NCBI RefSeq assembly: GCF_001672915.1
Contig: NZ_LZKR01000106.1
Span: 1 to 35,635, forward strand
Source of the DNA: Mycobacterium sp. 1245805.9
GTDB taxonomy: Bacteria > Actinomycetota > Actinomycetes > Mycobacteriales > Mycobacteriaceae
Direction of reading: 5' to 3'
Length of the DNA: 35,635 nt
The translations under genes and the position numbers were made by a program. The stretch's first letter is position 1, and each line of letters opens with the position of its first letter. The notes below the pieces were generated by a model that worked only from the letters and a program-made list of their open reading frames with translations, ran no database searches and was not told the origin of the DNA. Shown here in pieces: positions 30,401-35,635 of this stretch.

Positions 30401-32035
30401 TCACTCGTAAAAGGTCATTGTGTCGGCGGCGTAATCGATGTACACCGCGTACTCGGAGAAGGGTAAATATCCGGTGTTCATCGACCCGCCCGAGGTCACC
30501 GTCGGGTAATAGGTCGAATCCAGGGCGTAGGAGTACAGCTCCTGGCCGCTGGTGGTGTAGACCGCGATCGTCGAACCGGTTCCCGCGCTGCCGAGCAGGG
30601 ATGACGGGAGGGTTCCGTCCACCCCTCCGGAATCGATGATCGCCGAAACGGATTGGAGAGCGCCGCCGTTAACCGACACCTCCAGGGTTGTGATAGGCGC
30701 ACCGGTGACCGTGGCAATGGAGGTCAAAGTTGTTGGGGCGGGACCGAATGTCAGCGTGCCGGCGGATTCGTTGATAAGCAGCCCCTCGTTGTAATACGAG
30801 TTGGAAAATGACTGCGTCGGGCTGCTGGTACTCGGGCCGCTTGCGTTTGCTCCTACACCCAAAACGCCGGTCACACCGTCGTGGGCGAAGTAGTTCTGGA
30901 ACGAGAAACCGTTGGTTTCCAGAGCCTGCAGTGACGTGGGCCATGCAAAGAGCTCGACGTCGACAGGCGTCGAGTTGGTCACCAGCCCGCCCCCGAAATT
31001 GATCGGCATGTTCAACGTGACGTAGAGATAATCCAACCCGCCGCTATAACCGCCGATACCGAAACCGGTTGGTAGCCCGTAGCTGAAGAGTCCCAGGATC
31101 CCCCCGATGTCTTGGTACGGGACCACAAGACCCGTAGACCCGGTGTCCACCAGCAAAGGCTGGCTCGATCCGTTGCCGACGGAGGCGTAGACGATCGCCT
31201 CGGACCCGTTGACGGTCAAGGGAACCGTGGCACTCGTCGAGGTGGTGGTGACCGCGGACGTGGCGTTGGTCGTGGCCGCACTGCCGGTGGACCCCGACGA
31301 CCCTGTGCTGATCAACGGACGCCCTATCAAGGTCTCGCTGGTTTCGTTCACGACATCGATGACCGCTTCCTCGACTTGGCCGACATCGTTGTTCACGGTT
31401 TCGGCCGCGTTGCTGAGCAGCCCGCCAACGGGGCTGCTGCTAATCGCCGAGTCGACCGAGCTCAGCGCCGCACCCACCGGGCCGCCGGCGATCGCGCTCG
31501 ATACCTGAGCCAGCAAGTCCTGTACTTCCGACCATGCCGTGAGCTGGGCGGTGGCGGCCGACGCTCCGCCGTAATAGCCAACCATTGCGGTCACGTTTTG
31601 TGCCCACATTTGCTCGTACTCGGCTTCCACGGCAGCGATCGTGGGCGCGTTCTGCCCGAGCAGGTTGGACACCACGAGCTGCGCCAGCTGGTTTCGGTTG
31701 GCAGCAACCAACGCGGGATGCACCGTGGCGGCCAGGGCGGATTCGAAAGCACCCGCTACTGTTTGGGCCTGCGCAGCGGCGGTTTCGGCTTGAGTCGCCG
31801 CTACAGACAACGCCCCCGCGTACCGCGCGGCGGCGGCCAGCATCGCTTCCGACCCGACCCCCTGCCAGGCCTCCCCAGCCAGCCCCGACGTCAGGGCGGA
31901 GAACGATTGCGCCGCCGAACCCAATTCGGTGGCCACCCCATCCCACGCCGCCGAAGCGGCCAGCATCGGCGCCGAGCCCGTGCCCGCACTCAGCAACGAC
32001 GAAATGACCTCAGGTGGCGACACCAAGAAACTCAC
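30401..32035 (-). CDS. PPE-family protein with C-terminal aspartic-protease domain
   Basis: A 544-aa protein. Residues 1-160 are a PPE domain: SPPEVISS with P7-P8-E9, the WxG turn AWQG at 57, and YEQMWAQN near 140-147. After a linker with [10 protein letters not shown] and a Thr/Ser-rich stretch comes a retropepsin/pepsin-like domain: [10 protein letters not shown] with Asp297 and [11 protein letters not shown] with Asp468. Similar protease domains are known fused to PE proteins (PecA/PE_PGRS35 type). The PPE part would direct export by an ESX system; surface protein processing is likely. Start GTG 32035, overlapping a small upstream ORF. Accessory relative to M. tuberculosis at this place. 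Confidence 0.85.
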   Translation of the reverse strand: MSFLVSPPEVISSLLSAGTGSAPMLAASAAWDGVATELGSAAQSFSALTSGLAGEAWQGVGSEAMLAAAARYAGALSVAATQAETAAAQAQTVAGAFESALAATVHPALVAANRNQLAQLVVSNLLGQNAPTIAAVEAEYEQMWAQNVTAMVGYYGGASAATAQLTAWSEVQDLLAQVSSAIAGGPVGAALSSVDSAISSSPVGGLLSNAAETVNNDVGQVEEAVIDVVNETSETLIGRPLISTGSSGSTGSAATTNATSAVTTTSTSATVPLTVNGSEAIVYASVGNGSSQPLLVDTGSTGLVVPYQDIGGILGLFSYGLPTGFGIGGYSGGLDYLYVTLNMPINFGGGLVTNSTPVDVELFAWPTSLQALETNGFSFQNYFAHDGVTGVLGVGANASGPSTSSPTQSFSNSYYNEGLLINESAGTLTFGPAPTTLTSIATVTGAPITTLEVSVNGGALQSVSAIIDSGGVDGTLPSSLLGSAGTGSTIAVYTTSGQELYSYALDSTYYPTVTSGGSMNTGYLPFSEYAVYIDYAADTMTFYE

Positions 32036-32121
32036 CGGCGAATCGCCCTTGCGGCCACAGCGACCGCCGCCGCCTCACTTCGCGCAGAGGCGGCCGCAGC
32101 GTCAACGACTGCAATCGTCAT
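32032..32121 (-). CDS. short leader ORF coupled to the PPE gene
   Basis: A 29-aa Ala-rich [22 protein letters not shown] then [13 protein letters not shown] 32121 follows GAGGGGTCC, a reasonable ribosome site, while the PPE GTG has none of its own. The stop overlaps the PPE start (GTGAG), so coupling is likely. Open upstream to 32214. No homologue known to me. Confidence 0.35.
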   Translation of the reverse strand: MTIAVVDAAAASARSEAAAVAVAARAIRR

Positions 32122-32347
32122 GATGGACCCCTCGGCGACCATTCGATGTCTGAACCGCTGAAACGCCGCGACCATAGAAATCGAATCTGAAACCAAGCTG
32201 AAGACCTCGCGCAATGACGCCGCTTCTTCAGGTCAATTTCAGGAATGCAGCGAGCGCCCCAAACCTCTTCGTCGCCTCGCCTCGCTCACAGGGATTCAGG
32301 CGGGCCAGGCATCTAGCAGTGGTCCGATGTCGCGCGACACCACCCAG

Positions 32348-32434
32348 CGGTGGCGGAGGGATTTGAACCCCCGGACGGGTTTAGCCGTCTCTCGCTTTCA
32401 AGGCGAGTGCATTAGGCCGCTCTGCCACGCCACC
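32348..32434 (-). tRNA. tRNA-Ser(TGA)
   Basis: Acceptor GGTGGCG/CGCCACC, anticodon stem CTCGC around loop CTTGAAA with anticodon TGA, variable arm GACGGCTAAACCCGTC, T-loop GGTTCAAATCC. 87 nt, discriminator G. Confidence 0.95.
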
Positions 32435-32458
32435 GCCCATAAGGGTAACGGTGGCCGG

Positions 32459-32464
32459 TAGCGT
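32459..32464 (+). promoter_or_regulatory. -10-like box of PIG3-type oxidoreductase
   Basis: TAGCGT, 7 nt before ATG 32472; fits a leaderless transcript. Confidence 0.5.
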
Positions 32465-32471
32465 GGCCGGC

Positions 32472-33440
32472 ATGCGCGCGATTGTCGCCGAATCCCCCGA
32501 CCAACTGTCCTGGCAAGAGGTGCCCGACGCGACCGCCGGGCCCGGCGAGGTGCTGGTCAAGGTCGCCGCGGCCGGCGTCAACCGCGCCGACGTGCTGCAG
32601 GCCGCCGGCAAGTACCCGCCCCCGCCGGGGGCCAGCGAGATCATCGGCATGGAGGTGTCCGGCGTCGTCGCGGATGCGGGCGAGGGCGTCACGGATTGGC
32701 CCGTGGGACAAGAGGTTTGCGCGCTGCTGGCCGGCGGGGGTTACGCCGAATACGTCGCCGTCCCCGCCGGGCAGGTGATGCCCATCCCCGACGGGGTGGA
32801 CCTCGTCGACGCGGCGGGGTTGCCGGAGGTGGCGTGCACGGTGTGGTCGAACCTGGTGATGGTCGCGCACCTGAGCAAGGGGCAGCTGCTGCTCATGCAC
32901 GGCGGGGCCAGCGGGATCGGCACCCACGCGATCCAGGTCGCGCGGGCGCTGGGCGCCCGGGTGGCCGTCACCGCGGGGTCGGCGGAGAAGCTGGAGTTCT
33001 GCCGCGAGCTGGGCGCCGAGATCACCATCAACTACCGCGACGAGGACTTCGTGGCGCGGCTGCAGGAAAACGGCGGTGCCGACGTGATTTTCGACATCAT
33101 GGGCGCCGCGTACCTGGACCGCAATATCGACGCGCTGGCCACCGACGGCCAGCTGGTCATCATCGGCATGCAGGGCGGGCTGAAGGGCGAGCTCAACATC
33201 GGCAAGCTGCTGGCCAAGCGGGCGCGGGTCATCGGCACCACACTGAGGGCCCGGCCCGTGACGGGTCCGAACAGCAAGACCGAGATCGTGCAGGCGGTGA
33301 CGGCCTCGGTGTGGCCGATGATCGCCGAGGGCAGGGTGCGCCCAATCATCGGCGCGCGTATGCCCATCCAGCAGGCCGGTGAGGCGCACCAAGACTTGGT
33401 GGCGAGCAAGGTAACCGGAAAGATCGTGCTCACGGTCTAG
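32472..33440 (+). CDS. NAD(P)H-quinone oxidoreductase, PIG3/TP53I3-like
   Basis: A 322-aa zinc-independent MDR protein. GPGEVLVKVAAAGVNRADVLQAAGKYPPPPGAS at about 24-56 is the PIG3-type catalytic region, followed by IIGMEVSGVV. The Rossmann motif is HGGASGIGTHAIQVA near 143-157. ADVIFDIMGAAYLDRNIDAL and RVIGTTLRARP complete the group pattern. It reduces quinones or enones with NADPH. Corresponds to Rv3777. ATG 32472 is preferred over an in-frame start at 32451 because of the -10 box at 7 nt. Confidence 0.9.
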   Translation: MRAIVAESPDQLSWQEVPDATAGPGEVLVKVAAAGVNRADVLQAAGKYPPPPGASEIIGMEVSGVVADAGEGVTDWPVGQEVCALLAGGGYAEYVAVPAGQVMPIPDGVDLVDAAGLPEVACTVWSNLVMVAHLSKGQLLLMHGGASGIGTHAIQVARALGARVAVTAGSAEKLEFCRELGAEITINYRDEDFVARLQENGGADVIFDIMGAAYLDRNIDALATDGQLVIIGMQGGLKGELNIGKLLAKRARVIGTTLRARPVTGPNSKTEIVQAVTASVWPMIAEGRVRPIIGARMPIQQAGEAHQDLVASKVTGKIVLTV

Positions 33441-33448
33441 TCAGCGCA

Positions 33449-33550
33449 TTGCGTGTGAATCCACGGCATTGCGTGTGCGCTCATGGCGGCGACACGCCGA
33501 CGAGGGCCGCCCAGTGTGCACACGCAAAGCCCTCAATGCACACGAAAAGC
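33449..33550. repeat. intergenic repeat element related to the 5.6-5.8 kb repeats
   Basis: Carries GCGTGTGAATC twice-like motifs on one side and CACACGCAAAGCCCTCAATGCACACG on the other, so inverted TGCGTGTG/CACACGCA units. The order and wording (CACAC-NN-AAA-CCCTCA-GCACAC) match the 87-bp repeats at 5631 and 5753. It lies between convergent genes. Confidence 0.6.
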
Positions 33551-33553
33551 CGC

Positions 33554-34750
33554 TCAGCCCAGCGACGCCAGCGCCCGCACCAGCTGGTCGACCTCGGCCG
33601 TCGTCGAGTAATGCGCCAGGCCGACGGTGACGGCGCCGCCCACGTCGTTGACGCCCAGCACGTCCAGCGCGCGCGAGCTGTCGTTGGTGATGGCCAGAAT
33701 GCCGTTGTCCGCCAGGCGCTGCACCACGCGCTCGGCGGGCACGTCCTGGAGCGCGAAGCTGACCACCGGAATGCGCGCCTCGGGACGGCCGATCACCATC
33801 ACCAGTGGCAGCGACCGCAACGACGCCATCAGGTAGTCGAAAACCCGGTTCAGGTACGCGGTGGCCGACTGGGTCGAGATCGACAGTCGTTCGCGCCGGC
33901 TGCCGCGGGCCGACTCGTCGAGCGACGCGAGGTACTCGATGCTGGCGACCAAGCCGGCCAGCAGGCCGAACTGATGGGCGCCGACTTCGAGGCGCGCCGG
34001 GCCGACGGCCTGGGGGTCGGACGAGACGGCGCTGAACGAGTTGATCAGCGCCGGATCGCGAAAGACCATCGCGCCGATCGGGGGACCGCCCCACGCCAGC
34101 GCGTTGACCGCGACGATGTCGGCGTCGGTCTCCTTGACGTCGAGCAATCGGTAGGGCGCGGCCGCGGAATGGTCGACCACCACCAGCCCGCCGACTTCGT
34201 GGACCAGCTTGGTCATCGCCCGCAGGTCGGTGACCGTGCCCAGCGTTCCCGACGCCGACGCGACGGCGACCAGCCGCGTCGACTTCCCGATCAGGCTCTC
34301 CCACTGCCAGGTCGGCAGCTCGCCGGTCTCGATGTCGATCTCGGCCCATTTCACCTTGGCGCCGTAGCGGTGTGCCGCGCGCAGCCACGGGGCGATGTTG
34401 GCCTCGTCGTCGAGCCGGCTGACGATCACCTCGTAGCCCAGCCCGGCCCGTGACGACGACGCCTCGGCCAGCGACGACAGCAGGATGGCGCGGTCGGCGC
34501 CGAGCACGACGCCCGCCGGGTCCGCGTTGAACAGGTCGGCGACGGCCGCGCGCGCGGCCTCCAGGACGGCGGCGCTGCGCCGTGCCGACGGGTGCGCCCC
34601 GACCGTGGTGGCGGCCGAACGGCGGAACGCCGTCGACACCGTCGTCGCCACGGAATCCGGGATGAGCATGCCGACCGGCGCGTCGAAGTGCACCCACCCG
34701 TCACCCAGCGACGGATGCAGTCCGCGCACCCGGGCGACGTCGTAAGCCAT
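33554..34750 (-). CDS. class-V aminotransferase/cysteine desulfurase-like protein lacking the PLP lysine
   Basis: A 398-aa fold-type I protein; [12 protein letters not shown] at the N-terminus, [11 protein letters not shown] at 191-200 (the cofactor Asp and His region), then [22 protein letters not shown] at 209-230. In relatives the Schiff-base Lys lies two residues before this GxP turn (HK/YK-xxGP). Here the place is Leu/Ala and no Lys occurs anywhere after 206. It may be a PLP-independent pseudoenzyme, or bind PLP differently. ATG 34750 follows a TAAGGT box at 7 nt. Length agrees with Rv3778c. Confidence 0.85.
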   Translation of the reverse strand: MAYDVARVRGLHPSLGDGWVHFDAPVGMLIPDSVATTVSTAFRRSAATTVGAHPSARRSAAVLEAARAAVADLFNADPAGVVLGADRAILLSSLAEASSSRAGLGYEVIVSRLDDEANIAPWLRAAHRYGAKVKWAEIDIETGELPTWQWESLIGKSTRLVAVASASGTLGTVTDLRAMTKLVHEVGGLVVVDHSAAAPYRLLDVKETDADIVAVNALAWGGPPIGAMVFRDPALINSFSAVSSDPQAVGPARLEVGAHQFGLLAGLVASIEYLASLDESARGSRRERLSISTQSATAYLNRVFDYLMASLRSLPLVMVIGRPEARIPVVSFALQDVPAERVVQRLADNGILAITNDSSRALDVLGVNDVGGAVTVGLAHYSTTAEVDQLVRALASLG

Positions 34751-34757
34751 GACAGCC

Positions 34758-34763
34758 ACCTTA
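34758..34763 (-). promoter_or_regulatory. -10-like box of class-V aminotransferase-like gene
   Basis: TAAGGT on the minus strand, 7 nt before ATG 34750; fits a leaderless transcript. Confidence 0.5.
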
Positions 34764-34872
34764 AAGCTTTCGCAATTTCGCGAAAATTGTGACGGTAGCG
34801 GGTGCCCCTTCGGCAATTCAAGCCAGCTGGTGGCTTGGCGAGCCGAGTCACCCGGGCAGCCATACTAGTCCG

Positions 34873-35634
34873 GTGGGCCTGTGGACCGGAACGCTGATCG
34901 CACTGTTCTTGCTGATCGCGCCGGGTGTGATAGTCGCGCGCATCACCCAGTTGACGTGGCCGGTGGCCATCGCGGTTGGGCCTGCGCTGACGTACGGCGT
35001 TGTGGCGCTGGCGATTATCCCGCTCGGCGCGCTCGGCATCCCGTGGAACGGATGGACCGCGCTGGCGACGCTGGCGGTGGTGTGCGTGATCGCGACGGCG
35101 TTGCAGCTGGCGCTCGCGCGCTACCGAGACCCCGAGGCGGAGGCACGCGGGGTCAGTCGCTTGCCCGCGGTGACGGTGGCCGCCGGCGTGCTCCTGGGCG
35201 CGGCGCTGATCATGTGGGCCGGCTATCGCGGCCTCACGCACTGGCAGTCCATCCCGAGCACCTGGGACGCGGTCTGGCACGCGAACGAGGTGCGCTTCAT
35301 GCTCGACACCGGCCAGGCGTCGTCGACCCACATGGGCGAGCTCCGCAACGTGGAGACCCACCAACCGCTGTACTACCCGTCGGTGTTCCACGCGCTGACG
35401 GCGGTCTACTGCCAGCTCACCGGCGCGGCGCCCACCACCGGCTACACCCTGAATTCGCTGGCCGCGTCGGTCTGGCTGTTTCCGTCCAGCGCCGCCACGC
35501 TGACCTGGTTCCTGCTGCGCCCCATCAGCAGCCAGTGGCGCGCCGCGAGCGTGTCCGCCACCGCCGCCGGGATGCGGTCGCGGTGCCGCAGCGTCGAGGC
35601 GATCAGCACGAACGTCGGGATCGCGACGCCGTAG
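34873..35634 (+). CDS. Rv3779-like membrane glycosyltransferase, N-terminal part, interrupted
   Basis: The frame from GTG 34873 encodes membrane segments WTGTLIALFLLIAPGVIVA, VAIAVGPALTYGVVALAIIPL, LATLAVVCVIATAL and TVAAGVLLGAALIMWAGY, then a periplasmic part with TWDAVWHANEVRFMLDTGQ and LYYPSVFHALTAVY, as in large GT-C-like mycobacterial proteins (Rv3779, linked to polyprenyl-phosphomannose synthesis). After about 35560 the hydrophobic pattern ends and the sequence reads better on the other strand; the stop at 35632-35634 belongs to that inverted segment. The true protein should be about 600-670 aa. Confidence 0.75.
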   Translation: MGLWTGTLIALFLLIAPGVIVARITQLTWPVAIAVGPALTYGVVALAIIPLGALGIPWNGWTALATLAVVCVIATALQLALARYRDPEAEARGVSRLPAVTVAAGVLLGAALIMWAGYRGLTHWQSIPSTWDAVWHANEVRFMLDTGQASSTHMGELRNVETHQPLYYPSVFHALTAVYCQLTGAAPTTGYTLNSLAASVWLFPSSAATLTWFLLRPISSQWRAASVSATAAGMRSRCRSVEAISTNVGIATP

Positions 35635-35635
35635 G
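35561..35635 (-). other. inverted segment, probably from downstream part of the same membrane-protein gene
   Basis: On the minus strand this stretch is open to the window edge and reads YGVAIPTFVLIASTLRHRDR, a hydrophobic segment with a basic end, as expected of a later membrane helix of an Rv3779-like protein. The plus strand gives Arg/Ser-rich sequence and a stop. Probably an inversion or a chimeric end. Confidence 0.5.

Noticed and set aside
33441..34697. 418-aa minus-strand ORF
   Set aside because: Out-of-frame shadow of the class-V aminotransferase-like gene.
1..35635. insertion sequences or transposase genes
   Set aside because: No transposase-like protein was recognised in any frame; only short non-coding repeats occur.

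Overview
This is a high-GC window from the genus Mycobacterium, most likely a slow grower. The evidence is the LpqH (19 kDa) lipoprotein, the TcrX/TcrY two-component pair, a PPE-family protein, many GTG starts and very short leaders. From memory, the backbone follows M. tuberculosis H37Rv from tyrA (Rv3754) to Rv3779. No nucleotide or protein search was run, so locus correspondences are recall-based inference.

Layout. 1-92: fragment resembling the start of a tRNA-deaminase-associated protein, probably a rearranged or chimeric edge. 134-5163: tyrA (+), then a minus-strand operon proX-proV-proW-proZ plus a glycolipid-binding-domain protein (betaine/choline-type osmolyte uptake). 5.2-5.6 kb: LapA-like membrane protein whose 5' end looks frameshifted. 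5.6-5.84 kb: two copies of an 87-bp repeat. 5.8-13.0 kb: acyl-CoA/phosphotransferase region. A minus-strand pair (histidine phosphatase, APH-fold kinase) faces a methyltransferase and then a tight plus-strand operon: APH-fold kinase, SDR, acyl-CoA dehydrogenase, TetR regulator, quinone-oxidoreductase-like MDR. 13.1-17.9 kb: SdsA1-type alkylsulfatase (-), lpqH (+), tcrY and tcrX (-). 18.0-24.3 kb: small membrane proteins, MmcQ/YjbR protein, GH25-like phage-type lysin, TIGR00027 methyltransferase, SnoaL-like protein plus a third APH-fold kinase, Pro/Thr-rich membrane protein, unknown protein, PAT-type acetyltransferase, glycine-repeat ORF. 24.4-24.6 kb: tRNA-Arg(ACG) and tRNA-Ser(GCT). 24.65-29.0 kb: hisC2/aromatic aminotransferase, DUF4334 protein, TIGR03086 protein, echA21, lipE. 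29.0-32.1 kb: small ORF, baeRF-like protein, and a PPE protein fused to an aspartic-protease domain. 32.3-35.6 kb: tRNA-Ser(TGA), PIG3-type oxidoreductase, class-V aminotransferase homologue without the usual PLP lysine, and the start of an Rv3779-like membrane glycosyltransferase that runs into an inverted segment at the window edge.

How the genes work together. The most interesting block is 8.3-13.0 kb. A kinase-like APH protein, an SDR and an acyl-CoA dehydrogenase of the ACAD10/ACAD11/LvaC kind (Asp where the classical catalytic Glu sits) resemble the phosphorylation-dependent 4-hydroxyacyl-CoA route of Pseudomonas levulinate catabolism. The operon carries its own TetR gene and has a palindromic operator candidate in front. 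A second theme is transcription architecture. About a dozen genes have a TANNNT-like -10 box 6-8 nt before the start codon, as expected for leaderless mRNAs. Convergent gene pairs are often separated by palindromic repeat elements.
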